Origin: Caldithrix sp964598255
GTDB lineage: Bacteria; Calditrichota; Calditrichia; Calditrichales; Calditrichaceae
NCBI GenBank assembly: GCA_964598255.1
Contig: CAZRBA010000073.1
Location: 85,915 to 149,914 of the forward strand
Direction of reading: 5' to 3'
Length of the DNA stretch: 64,000 bases
Below, piece by piece: positions 52,790 to 62,089 of this stretch. The notes under the pieces were generated by a model. It was given only the letters and a program-made list of their open reading frames with translations, was not told the DNA's origin and made no database searches. The position numbers were made by a program, and so were the translations under genes. Within the stretch, counting starts at the first letter, position 1. Every line of letters begins with the position of its first letter.

Positions 52790-54476
52790 GGGAAATCTCT
52801 TCAATCTTCTTTTTCAGTTTGCGGTTATCCGGCTTCAAATCAAATGCTTTGTGGTAATATTCAAGCGCTTTTTTTGTGTCCCCCATGGCTTTGTAAACAT
52901 CGCCCAAATGCTCTAGCACCACGGCCGAATTATCCCTCAATTCAATGGATTTTCGGATGTATTCTGCTGCTTTTTTGTATTTTCCGAGTTTGTACAAAAC
53001 CCATCCGTAGGTATCCAAGTAGGCTGCATTGTCGGGTTCCAACGTTATGGCTTTACGGGCCAGTTTTAAAGCTTTTTGCAAATCTTTACCGCGTTCGGTC
53101 AAACTGTAACTGTAATTATTAAGCAGCATGGCGCTTTGCGGCAAGCGTTTGATGCCCACTTCGTAAATACTGTCGCACTGTTCGTACTTTTTTTGATTTT
53201 CGTAACTAACGGCCAACCCGGCCAAAGCGCTTTCGTTGTCCGGTTGAAGTTTTAAGGCCTTGCGAAAGGCTTTAATGGCTTCGGCGTCGTTTTTTAATGT
53301 TTGCAGGGTGCTGCCGTAAAATGCCCAAACCAATGCATCTTTGGGATACAAGCGGGTTAATTTTTTAAAGATTCGCGCGGCCTGCTGCGTACTATCCATA
53401 TCGGAATAGGTAAAAGCAAGCAAAAGCCAACCCATTTTGTTGCTCGAATCGCGTGTGACAATTTTGCGAAAATAGGAGCGCGCCAGCCGATAATGCCTGC
53501 CGTTAACCTCAATACGCCCCAATAATTCGTAAACGCCAAGCGGAACATCGGGTTTGTTTAACAAGGGCAGCAAAGCCGTGCGTGCGCTGTCGTATTTGTT
53601 CGCATAAAAATAGGTTTCGCCCAAAATGATTCGTGCATTCAAATAGGTGCTATCTGCGCGAACGGCGCGTTTTAACCACGGAATGAGCGCTTGCCACTTT
53701 TTTTGTGACTGGTACAAAAAGGCCAATCGCTCCAGTGCCTGAGCAAAAGCGGGTTGAAAAGTTAAAGCCCGACGGTAATAATATATGGCGCTATCCAGTT
53801 GCATTTTTTGCTCTTTGATCAATCCGAGCAAAAAGTAACTACGGCTATCCGTGCTGTCGATTTGCAAAATTTTACGCGACATTTGCGCGGCCGAATCCAA
53901 TTTGTTGGCTTTGATGTAAATTTGTATTTGTTTTACCAGCAAATCTTTTTTGGGGCCGTACAATTTCATCAATATTCGGTTCTGACGCGCCACCTCCAGA
54001 TTTTTACCCATTTGTTGGTACAAAAGGATAAGCATTTGCCGGGCCTGATCATCATAAGGTTTTACCTTAAGGTAGGCTTCCAAATAACGGGCCGCTTTGG
54101 CATTATCGCCCTGCCGCAGAGCGCATTCGACCAAAAAATTTAACGTTCTGGGATTATTTTTGTCCAATTGCAGAGCTTTTTTTAACATACTTTCGGCCAT
54201 TTCGTAATGCCCCAAAAGCATGTAATTTTGGCCAATAGTACGGTAAATTGTTGCCGAGCTGGAATCGAAATGCAAGGCCTGATAATATTCTACCAGAGCT
54301 TCGTTGTATTGACCTTCCTGCTGATAATACAAACCGCGCAAAAAATGATCTCTTGCCTTAAAAGATACTTTATGCCGACTTTGAGCCGGAAGGGTTTGAA
54401 CCACTCCTTTTCGGAATGCGCAGCCGCTTAAAACGGCTAAAATCACAATAGCTGCTAAAATAAGTTTTCGTTTCAT
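52782..54476 (-). CDS. TPR-repeat lipoprotein
   Basis: 564 aa. Lipobox LSGC with the lipidated Cys at 19. The rest (about 45-560) is at least a dozen tetratricopeptide repeats, for example LRGLYYQQEGQYNEALVEYY, IGQNYMLLGHYEMAESMLKK, ESALAGLAVSYENQKKYEQC and LGDVYKAMGDTKKALEYYHK. Such scaffolds organise protein complexes at the outer membrane. As first gene of the cluster it may assemble the glycan machinery. It is coupled to the DUF4292 gene. Confidence 0.9.
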   Translation of the reverse strand: MKRKLILAAIVILAVLSGCAFRKGVVQTLPAQSRHKVSFKARDHFLRGLYYQQEGQYNEALVEYYQALHFDSSSATIYRTIGQNYMLLGHYEMAESMLKKALQLDKNNPRTLNFLVECALRQGDNAKAARYLEAYLKVKPYDDQARQMLILLYQQMGKNLEVARQNRILMKLYGPKKDLLVKQIQIYIKANKLDSAAQMSRKILQIDSTDSRSYFLLGLIKEQKMQLDSAIYYYRRALTFQPAFAQALERLAFLYQSQKKWQALIPWLKRAVRADSTYLNARIILGETYFYANKYDSARTALLPLLNKPDVPLGVYELLGRIEVNGRHYRLARSYFRKIVTRDSSNKMGWLLLAFTYSDMDSTQQAARIFKKLTRLYPKDALVWAFYGSTLQTLKNDAEAIKAFRKALKLQPDNESALAGLAVSYENQKKYEQCDSIYEVGIKRLPQSAMLLNNYSYSLTERGKDLQKALKLARKAITLEPDNAAYLDTYGWVLYKLGKYKKAAEYIRKSIELRDNSAVVLEHLGDVYKAMGDTKKALEYYHKAFDLKPDNRKLKKKIEEISHE

Positions 54477-54993
54477 AATAAGTTGCCTAATATAAAATGA
54501 CTGGCCGTAAATAACAAGCTAAATTAAGCGATTCTAATTAACGACAACCTTTTTCACCGCATTTAACCAGAGACGCTCTCGGTTTACATTAACGCATTTG
54601 TAACAATTTGTTTCCCTATTTTGGGCTAATTCATTTGCGATGTAGGGAAAACGCTTGTTCCGCGTTGCCCGCAAACGGCACCAAACGCCATGATCCGAAC
54701 CACAAACGTTCTGTTGAGAATCGGACGGTATCTCCGTTAAAAAATCGGAACTTACCAAAACTTTTGGCGTGCAATGTAAAAAAGTTTTAAATGACGGCGA
54801 ATTTTGTTATTTTTAAACTTTTAGTCTGTTCGGCGTAAACGGCACGCAACCCTCGAAATCGATCGAGGTTAAAGTGTTTATGACGTCCGATCGTTTTTGC
54901 ACGTTCTGGCAATTTTTTCTTTTAATTGCCTGAGGCGCGTTAAATCGATACATTTAATCGATAGAATTTTACCAAGGTTTTTTAAGGTTAACG
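54477..54993. other. Gene-free divergent region between the TPR gene and the PBP1A gene
   Basis: About 517 bases with no convincing reading frame in any of the six frames. It holds the promoters of both divergent genes, which I could not define with confidence, and a short dyad CCTCGA/TCGAGG at 54851-54868. AAGG six bases before the PBP1A ATG is its ribosome binding site. Confidence 0.6.
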
Positions 54994-57162
54994 ATGAAAC
55001 GGAAAAAACGCAATACCAAGACAGTAAGCAAAATTTCTGTTGGCAAGGCAGAAAAAACAGCAACCAGCATTACAAGCGCAGGGCATAAAAGTCCTTTTTA
55101 TCGCAGGCGATGGTTCGTCGTAAGCGCTGTAATTTTTCTATTCGTTCTTGCCGGATCGATTTATTTGTACGAACTGAGTAAAGATTTGCCCTCTTTGGAC
55201 AAACTGGAACGCATCGATCCGGAAATGGCCACCGTGGTTTATTCCGCGGACGGGGAAATCATCCATTCTTTCTTTACATACAATCGAACGTACACTCCGT
55301 ACGATAAAATTCCACAATGCGTCATTGACGCTTTGATTTCCACCGAAGATCGGGATTTTTTTCATCATTGGGGAATTAATCTCGAAGGCATTGCGCGGGC
55401 TCTGATGGTGGATTTAATTCATCTCGATTTTCGTCAGGGTGCTTCGACCATTACCATGCAGTTGGCGCGAAACCTGTATTTTGGCTATGCGCAAAATATC
55501 AGCCGTAAAATCAAAGAGGCTTTAACCGCCATTCAAATCGAGCGCACCTATTCCAAAGAAGAAATTTTAAGTATGTACCTGAATATTAACTTTTTCGGAA
55601 ATAACGCTTACGGCATTCGTGCTGCCGCCAAACGCTATTTTGACAAAGATGTGGAAGATTTGAATGTTCAGGAAGCAGCTTTGCTCATCGGTATTTTAAA
55701 GGGCCAAACCTACTATTCCCCCATTCGTCATCCCGATCGGGCCTTGCGGCGCCGAAACGTGGTTTTGAGCATGATGGTTAAAAACGGCAAACTGACCAAA
55801 GCCGAATTCGACAGTCTGAAACAATTGCCTCTGGGCTTGAATATTACCGATCCGTATAAAATGAAAATTGCCCCCTACTTTACGGAATACGTTCGACAAA
55901 AGCTTAATCATTTACAGGATTCATTAGGCGTCAATATTTATGAAGACGGGCTACGCATTTACACCACGTTGGACACGCGTATTCAAAAATACATGGAAAT
56001 GGCGGTGGCCAAGCACATCGATGCCTTGCAAGAGCGTGTAAGACGCCAATCGGTCTTTAAAAAACTAAAAGAAGAATTAGGCGATTCGGCTTACCAGGCA
56101 ATCAGTACGGTACAATTAGCCTTTGTCGCTCTGGATCCGCACAACGGACATATTTTGGCCATGATCGGCGGTCGTGATTTTTACAAATCCAAATGGAATC
56201 GTGTCACTCAAATGATGCGTCAGCCTGGTTCTGCCTTTAAGCCTTTTCTTTACACTGCGGCCATTGATAACGGCTATTCTCCGGCCACCGAATATCCCGA
56301 TTTACCCACAGTACAATTCAACCCAGACAGTACACGCTGGACGCCACAAAACTACAGCGGCAAGTTTACCGGTAAAATGGTAACCTTACGCGATGCCCTG
56401 CGACGGTCACTCAATTCCGTTGCCGTACGTCTGATTGACGACATCACACCACAGGTGGTTATTAAATACGCGCGTGAAATGGGCATTACCACTCCGCTTC
56501 CACCGTACTCGTCACTGGCTTTGGGTAGTGCCGATGTTATTCCTTTGGAAATTGTTTCGGCCTACGGAATTTTTGCTAATAACGGGGTTCATGTGTATCC
56601 CATTGCCATTACCAAAATCGAAGACCGCAATGGCAATGTTATTTACACCAATACGCCCAAAATGAAAGAAGCACTCTCACCGGAAACCACCTACATTATG
56701 AACGACATGTTGCAAACGGTTATTAATCGGGGTACCGGCATTCATGCTCGTACCATTTACAAATTTTACGAAAAAGCCGGAGGGAAAACAGGTACCACCA
56801 ATTCGTATACCGATGCTTGGTTTATCGGTTTTACCCCAGAAATTGTGGCCGGGGTTTGGGTAGGTTTGGATGACTTTAAATACAGCCTGGGGCGGGGGAT
56901 GACCGGTTCTGCGGCGGCACTTCCATTTTGGGCCGATTTTATGAAAATGGTTTACGATTCTTTGCATATCGAACGGCATGATTTTCCCCAATGTTCTGGG
57001 GTGGCGCGGTTAAAAATTTGCAAAGAGTCGCATTTGTTGGCAACGCCTTACTGCCCGGAAACATTCGAGGAACTTTACAATCTAAAATACGCGCCGACAA
57101 AAAAATGCAACATCCACACTTCGCCGCAGCCATATCGCAAACAACGCAGAAAAATCTTTTAG
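54994..57162 (+). CDS. Bifunctional penicillin-binding protein 1A
   Basis: 722 aa, class A. A lysine-rich cytoplasmic tail (1-30) precedes one membrane helix (about 45-65). Transglycosylase domain: STEDRDFFHHWGINLEGIAR (about 113-132) with its catalytic Glu, then QGASTITMQLARNLYF. Transpeptidase domain: active serine about 413 in QPGSAFKPFLYTAAID, SLNSVAVRL, and KTGTTNSYTDAW (about 598). It polymerises and cross-links peptidoglycan. A cysteine-containing tail (about 665-722) follows the catalytic domain. Its 3' end is convergent with polX. Confidence 0.95.
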   Translation: MKRKKRNTKTVSKISVGKAEKTATSITSAGHKSPFYRRRWFVVSAVIFLFVLAGSIYLYELSKDLPSLDKLERIDPEMATVVYSADGEIIHSFFTYNRTYTPYDKIPQCVIDALISTEDRDFFHHWGINLEGIARALMVDLIHLDFRQGASTITMQLARNLYFGYAQNISRKIKEALTAIQIERTYSKEEILSMYLNINFFGNNAYGIRAAAKRYFDKDVEDLNVQEAALLIGILKGQTYYSPIRHPDRALRRRNVVLSMMVKNGKLTKAEFDSLKQLPLGLNITDPYKMKIAPYFTEYVRQKLNHLQDSLGVNIYEDGLRIYTTLDTRIQKYMEMAVAKHIDALQERVRRQSVFKKLKEELGDSAYQAISTVQLAFVALDPHNGHILAMIGGRDFYKSKWNRVTQMMRQPGSAFKPFLYTAAIDNGYSPATEYPDLPTVQFNPDSTRWTPQNYSGKFTGKMVTLRDALRRSLNSVAVRLIDDITPQVVIKYAREMGITTPLPPYSSLALGSADVIPLEIVSAYGIFANNGVHVYPIAITKIEDRNGNVIYTNTPKMKEALSPETTYIMNDMLQTVINRGTGIHARTIYKFYEKAGGKTGTTNSYTDAWFIGFTPEIVAGVWVGLDDFKYSLGRGMTGSAAALPFWADFMKMVYDSLHIERHDFPQCSGVARLKICKESHLLATPYCPETFEELYNLKYAPTKKCNIHTSPQPYRKQRRKIF

Positions 57163-57242
57163 CTACGTTCTGCAATTTACAAGCAAGTTTTGCGACAATT
57201 GCCCGTAGTTTTTTTCGCAGCACAGACGCCGTAACGGATTAT

Positions 57243-58970
57243 TTATTTGAAGCGACTAAAATATTTTTTAATCGCTTCAACATTAAAGGTGTTCAAAACC
57301 ATTTCCGCCGAATACCAAGCCTTGCGCGCAATCCCCACCCCAAAACGCATATCCGAAATTCCGTCCGACTGATGTGCATCGGGATTCACCGAAGTTAAAA
57401 CGCCCATTCGGCTGGCTTTAATTCCCCAACGCCAGTCCAAATCCAAACGATAAGGGTTGGCATTTATTTCGATAATCTTTTGATGCTTAGCCGCACATTC
57501 CAGCACCTTTTCCATATTCAGGGCATACGGTTCGCGCCCCAACAGCAACCGTCCGGTAGGGTGCCCCAACATGGTAACCAAAGGGTGAGCCAATGCGCGG
57601 CAAATCCGTTCGGTCATTTCTTTTTCGGACAAATTAAACGAAGAATGCACCGAAGCGATTACAAAATCGAATGTAGCCAAGACGGAATCTTCATAATCCA
57701 AAGAACCGTCCGGAAGAATATCAACCTCAATTCCCTTAAAAATAACAAACGGTTTAAATTTCTCGTTTAAACGATCAATTTCTTCGTGCTGTCGTTTAAT
57801 GCGTTCTTCCGACAGGCCATTGGCATAATATGCCGACTTGCTATGGTCGGTAATTCCCAAATATTGGTAGCCCAAAGTTTGGCAATGTACTGCTAATTCT
57901 TCGATAGAATTGCTTCCGTCGCTGTAGGTACTGTGCGCATGGATTACACCTTTTATGTCGTCTTCACGCACCAGTCGCGGTAAATTTCCTTTTTCGGCCG
58001 CTTCGATTTCTCCGTAATTTTCACGCAATTCCGGTTCCACAAAATGCAAGCTCAAGGCACGATAAATATCCGTTTCGTTGTCGCAAGCAACAAATGTTTC
58101 TCTGTCTTGTTTGAACAAACCGTATTCATTTAGGGTAAATCCCATCTGTTTGGCACGATGGCGCAAAGCAGTGTTGTGTTCCTTACTACCCGTAAAATAT
58201 TGCAAGGCAAAGGGAAACGCTTCTTCTCCCACAATGCGCAAATCGCAGGCCATACCGTTTTTAAGCACAACACTTACTTTGGTTTGCCCTTTGCTGGTAA
58301 CGGAATCTATTTGCGCAAAGGAAGTAAAATAGTCGATTATTGCGCTGCGGTGTTCGTCGTTACAGGTTAGCAAAATATCAATATCTTTAATTGTTTCCCG
58401 GCGGCGACGCAAACTTCCGGCTACGGAAATCTTTTTAACCGAACCGGATTTTTTCAGATAAGTTACCAGTGTATCGGCCGTTTTCAGGGCCACGGGAATA
58501 TGAAACCGCTCCTTGTATTTTTTTCTTAATTCAATACCTTTAAGAATTTTCTCCTGTGTTTTCAGTCCGAACCCGGGCAAATCTCTTAAGCGATTTTCCA
58601 GACAGGCATACTCCAATTCGCCGATATTGGACACACCCAATTTTTCATAAACGGTTTTTATTTTTTTGGGCCCCATGCCCGGAATGGAACGCATTTCCAG
58701 TAAACCTTCTGGTACGGAGGCCTTCAATTTTTCGTAATAGGGCAAAGAGCCCGTTGTTACCAATGTTGCAATTTTTTCGGATAAAGCCTGGCCAATTCCC
58801 TTAAGTTCGCGAATGCGGCCTTCGCGCACTAATGTTTGCAAATCTTCCCGCAAGGTTTCCAATTGGCGAGCGGCATTGTAATAGGCCCTAACTTTAAACG
58901 GATTTTCACCTTTGATCTCCAATAACGTACCGATTTCCTGTAAAATTTTTACAACTTCTTTTTTGTTCAT
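57243..58970 (-). CDS. DNA polymerase/3'-5' exonuclease PolX
   Basis: 575 aa. N-terminal POLX part: helix-hairpin-helix MRSIPGMGPKKIKTVYEKLG, nucleotidyltransferase core SLRRRRETIKDIDILLTC with the DxD metal ligands (about 186-203). C-terminal PHP phosphoesterase (about 335-575): VIHAHSTYSDGSNSIEELAV, with later HSSFNLS and LGHPTGRLLLGREPY. It fills short gaps in base-excision repair. Length is normal and both parts look intact. The gene is convergent with PBP1A. Confidence 0.95.
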   Translation of the reverse strand: MNKKEVVKILQEIGTLLEIKGENPFKVRAYYNAARQLETLREDLQTLVREGRIRELKGIGQALSEKIATLVTTGSLPYYEKLKASVPEGLLEMRSIPGMGPKKIKTVYEKLGVSNIGELEYACLENRLRDLPGFGLKTQEKILKGIELRKKYKERFHIPVALKTADTLVTYLKKSGSVKKISVAGSLRRRRETIKDIDILLTCNDEHRSAIIDYFTSFAQIDSVTSKGQTKVSVVLKNGMACDLRIVGEEAFPFALQYFTGSKEHNTALRHRAKQMGFTLNEYGLFKQDRETFVACDNETDIYRALSLHFVEPELRENYGEIEAAEKGNLPRLVREDDIKGVIHAHSTYSDGSNSIEELAVHCQTLGYQYLGITDHSKSAYYANGLSEERIKRQHEEIDRLNEKFKPFVIFKGIEVDILPDGSLDYEDSVLATFDFVIASVHSSFNLSEKEMTERICRALAHPLVTMLGHPTGRLLLGREPYALNMEKVLECAAKHQKIIEINANPYRLDLDWRWGIKASRMGVLTSVNPDAHQSDGISDMRFGVGIARKAWYSAEMVLNTFNVEAIKKYFSRFK

Positions 58971-59092
58971 TGCGTCATCCTTTGTTTTATCGGCTATAAA
59001 TATACAGGCAGAATTTAATCACGGCAATAAATCCAAAAAAGTATGTAAGCGGAAAACTTGATTTTTAGTCGAAATAATGCCAACTTTAAAAT

Positions 59093-59902
59093 ATGCAAAA
59101 TTCTTGGCTCATATTTACGGATTTGGACGGTACGTTGCTGGATGACCGGACGTATTCTTTTAAAGAAGCTTTGCCGGCCTTGGCGCTTTTACGGGCCAAA
59201 CATGTTCCTATTATTCCCTGTACCAGCAAAACCCATTTAGAAGTAATACGTATTCGGGAGCAGGCCGAACTTTCCGATCCGTTTATCGTAGAAAACGGCA
59301 GCGCCATATTCATACCGCCGGGATATTTTGCAAGGCCCGTAAGTTCGATACACATGGATAATTATGAGGTTTTGATTTTGGGCAAGGGCCATCGGGATGT
59401 ACGCCGGTGTTTTGAAACCGTTCGCCAAAAATTCAAACTTAGGGCACGCGGTTTTTCAGAAATGTCCGTCAACGAAATTTGCGACCGTACTTTGCTGCCG
59501 GAGAAAGAGGCGCGCATTGCCAAAAGACGTTTTTTTAGCGAACCGTTTGTCTGCGATTCGGATTTGCTGAAAAACCAGGCCTTAACGGATTATTTGCAAC
59601 AACACGGTTGCCGTTTATTGCGCGGGAATCGTTTTTTTCATCTTTTGGGTAACAGCGACAAAGGTTATGCGGTACATATTTTAAAGCGCTTATTCGAATC
59701 CCGCTTGAATATTCGGTTTAAAACTTTGGGCCTGGGAGACAGTAAAAACGATATCGATCTTTTAAACGCAGTCGATCAAGCGGTTCTTATCCGAAAAGCG
59801 GACGGAAAATACGGCATCGATTTGGAGTTGAAAAATTTGTACAAAACACAAATGGCCGGTCCGGCCGGCTGGCGCGAAGCAATTGAATATTTTGTCAAAT
59901 AA
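59093..59902 (+). CDS. HAD-type phosphatase, probable glucosyl-3-phosphoglycerate (or mannosyl) phosphatase
   Basis: 269 aa. The nucleophile motif FTDLDGTLLDD is at 8-18 with Asp10 and Asp12; SKTHLEVIRIREQAEL, ENGSAIFIPPGYF and LGLGDSKNDIDLL (motif IV region) follow the Cof/MpgP-type layout with a C2 cap. The neighbouring synthase tells the substrate: together they would dephosphorylate glucosyl-3-phosphoglycerate to glucosylglycerate, a compatible solute. The mannosyl phosphatase family is closely related, so the sugar is not certain. No clear ribosome binding site; 15 bases separate it from the next gene. Confidence 0.8.
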   Translation: MQNSWLIFTDLDGTLLDDRTYSFKEALPALALLRAKHVPIIPCTSKTHLEVIRIREQAELSDPFIVENGSAIFIPPGYFARPVSSIHMDNYEVLILGKGHRDVRRCFETVRQKFKLRARGFSEMSVNEICDRTLLPEKEARIAKRRFFSEPFVCDSDLLKNQALTDYLQQHGCRLLRGNRFFHLLGNSDKGYAVHILKRLFESRLNIRFKTLGLGDSKNDIDLLNAVDQAVLIRKADGKYGIDLELKNLYKTQMAGPAGWREAIEYFVK

Positions 59903-59917
59903 AACAGGGAGGCCGCA

Positions 59918-61126
59918 ATGGCTGATTTTTTTCAGAACGGAGTTATCACCACTCTACATAAATTAACCGACTATCCCACCGAACAGTTGGAAGATGAAAT
60001 TAAAATGCATGCCGACCGGCGTCCCATCGGTTTGATTTTACCTTCGCTTTACAGCGAATTGCAAGGACAAGCTCTGCCCCATATTATTAACGAATTAAAA
60101 AAAGTCCCCTATTTAACCGAAATTGTCGTCGGACTCGATCGGGCCACCAAAGAAGAATTCGAAAAAGCCAAAAAGTTTTTCGATCAATTGCCCCAACCAC
60201 ACAAAATTATCTGGCAGCGCAGTCCGCGTATTCAAGATTTGTACGATTTGCTCAGCAAAAACAACCTATACGTGGGTACGGAAGGTAAGGGACGCAATGT
60301 CTGGTTAAGCATGGGCTATCTTTTGGCTGCGAACCGTTCGCGCGTATTTGCCATTCACGATTGCGATATTTTAACTTACAATCGATCGTTACTTGCGCGA
60401 TTGGTGTATCCGGTTGTCAACTCCACTTTGAATTTCAGATTTTGCAAAGGCTATTACAGCCGCGTTTCCGACCGCATGCACGGACGCGTTTCCAGGCTAT
60501 TCATTACGCCGCTTATCCGATCGCTTAAAATGATTTTAGGCCCCAATGATTATCTGGATTACATCGATTCGTTCCGCTACCCTTTGTCCGGTGAAATGGC
60601 CATGATTCGCGACGTTGCCGACCGCTTGCGTTTACCGACAGACTGGGGATTAGAGATCGGCACATTGAACGAAATTTATCGGAACTACGCCAAAAATCAA
60701 ATTTGTCAGGTAGATATTCTGGATCGCTACGATCATAAACATCAGGTCCTTTCCGAAGACAACCCCAATGCCGGACTGGCTAAAATGTCGATCGACATCG
60801 CCAAATCGTTTTACCGCATGTTGGCTAGCCAGGGTGTGGTATTTACCGACCAATTTTTCCGCACAATTAAGGCCACATTCTGGCGTAATGCCTTGGACTT
60901 TTTGGATAAATATTACGTGGATGCCATGGTAAACGGCCTGCAATACGACCGTCATTCCGAAGAGAAGACAATCGAGGTGTTTTTGAAAAGCATCATCATT
61001 GCGGGGGATCAATTTCTTGCCAACCCCATGGAGCTTCCCATGATTCCGGGGTGGACACGCATCGAAGCCGCCTTGCCGGACTTTTTGCCCACTTTGCAAC
61101 AAGTGGTAGACGAGGAAAACGCCTAA
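59918..61126 (+). CDS. Glucosyl-3-phosphoglycerate synthase-like glycosyltransferase (GT81 type)
   Basis: 402 aa, GT-A fold. RRPIGLILPSLYSELQGQAL marks the nucleotide-binding start, VGTEGKGRNVWLSMGYLL follows, and FAIHDCDILTY (about 144-154) supplies the DxD-type metal site. Features and length match GpgS enzymes that join a nucleotide-activated sugar to 3-phosphoglycerate. Absence of the MpgS layout favours glucose. GGGAGG precedes the ATG. With the upstream phosphatase it forms a two-gene osmolyte pathway, then a bidirectional terminator. Confidence 0.75.
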   Translation: MADFFQNGVITTLHKLTDYPTEQLEDEIKMHADRRPIGLILPSLYSELQGQALPHIINELKKVPYLTEIVVGLDRATKEEFEKAKKFFDQLPQPHKIIWQRSPRIQDLYDLLSKNNLYVGTEGKGRNVWLSMGYLLAANRSRVFAIHDCDILTYNRSLLARLVYPVVNSTLNFRFCKGYYSRVSDRMHGRVSRLFITPLIRSLKMILGPNDYLDYIDSFRYPLSGEMAMIRDVADRLRLPTDWGLEIGTLNEIYRNYAKNQICQVDILDRYDHKHQVLSEDNPNAGLAKMSIDIAKSFYRMLASQGVVFTDQFFRTIKATFWRNALDFLDKYYVDAMVNGLQYDRHSEEKTIEVFLKSIIIAGDQFLANPMELPMIPGWTRIEAALPDFLPTLQQVVDEENA

Positions 61127-61129
61127 AAT

Positions 61130-61168
61130 AAAAAAGCCCGAAAACCGTAACGGAATCCGGGCTTTTTT
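61130..61168. terminator. Bidirectional terminator between convergent genes
   Basis: An A-run then AGCCCG (61135-61140) pairs with CGGGCT (61158-61163), which is followed by T's; the A-run and T-run extend the stem on both sides. It sits between the stop of the synthase gene and the convergent secreted-protein gene, and fits termination in both directions. Confidence 0.88.
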
Positions 61169-61183
61169 CTAAAAAAATCTAAT

Positions 61184-62056
61184 TTATTTAACCAGCATCA
61201 TTTTAACCGTTTTGGAATAGGTACCGGCTTTAAAACTTGCAAAATAAATACCACTGGGGACCGGACTTCCGAATTGATTTCTTGCGTTCCACTGATAAGA
61301 ATAACGGCCTGCCATCAAATTTCCGGAATACAAAACAGCCACTTTTTGTCCCAAAATATCGTACACCACCAATTGCACGTTCCGCACGCTATGCGGCAAA
61401 TCGAAGCGTAAGGTTGTGGTGGGGTTAAAAGGATTAGGGAAATTATCATACAACCGAAACTGCTGCGGAATCCCCGCGTCCGTAAGTTCAATAGCCGCCG
61501 TCCCCAGCTTAAGGGAGGTGTCCAATGTGTCCGAAGCCACCACCGGATCGTATTTGGTCGTATTATCCGATTCGTATTCTTGACCTTCCATAAGCGGCTG
61601 GTAAAAGGTCAAACCAGAGGTTTGGTTCGAATCGGCTATTACAATTTTGACATGCAACAACTGAGTCGGTTCGGTGGGTACATCATTTCCATATTCCGGA
61701 TAATCACCATAAACATACTCCACACCTATCGAAACTCTGGATGGTGTATTATCGGCAATGTTGATGATATTGTAATAAGGAGGACCATCGTTTAGTAATA
61801 GGGTTCCTTTCTCCACGGTAATTTTATCATTATTGGCAATCGAGCTGCCAAATCCGGCCGTATTATAATCAAAATAGACCTGATTGTCTCCTATTTTTGT
61901 TCCCGTGGCACTGGCCTGAGCCATAATGTCAAATTCAAAATATTTTGCCGTACCGTCGGTTGTTACCGTATTATTGGCAAAAGTAAAGGTAATACCCGTT
62001 GCCCAAGCAAGGGTAGACAAAACTAACAACAGTAAAAATACTTTTGTCTTAAACAT
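61184..62056 (-). CDS. Secreted protein, cohesin-like domain plus type IX C-terminal sorting domain
   Basis: 290 aa. Signal peptide at about 1-20 (MFKTKVFLLLLVLSTLAWAT). Residues about 22-185 are strand-rich (KYFEFDIMAQASATGTKIGD, then NQVYFDYNTAGFGSS, and ILHVKIV-like TQLLHVKIVIAD), a pattern resembling cohesin modules, though the match is loose. The final 85 residues are a type IX-style sorting domain: LYDNFPNPFNPTTTLRFDLP, VVYDILGQKVAVL, GSPVPSGIYFASFK. It is therefore likely exported and attached to the surface. AAAGGAGA precedes the ATG. It follows the dockerin-like gene by 33 bases. Confidence 0.75.
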   Translation of the reverse strand: MFKTKVFLLLLVLSTLAWATGITFTFANNTVTTDGTAKYFEFDIMAQASATGTKIGDNQVYFDYNTAGFGSSIANNDKITVEKGTLLLNDGPPYYNIINIADNTPSRVSIGVEYVYGDYPEYGNDVPTEPTQLLHVKIVIADSNQTSGLTFYQPLMEGQEYESDNTTKYDPVVASDTLDTSLKLGTAAIELTDAGIPQQFRLYDNFPNPFNPTTTLRFDLPHSVRNVQLVVYDILGQKVAVLYSGNLMAGRYSYQWNARNQFGSPVPSGIYFASFKAGTYSKTVKMMLVK

Positions 62057-62089
62057 CCTTTATCTCCTTTCATCTATTATAATTTGCTT

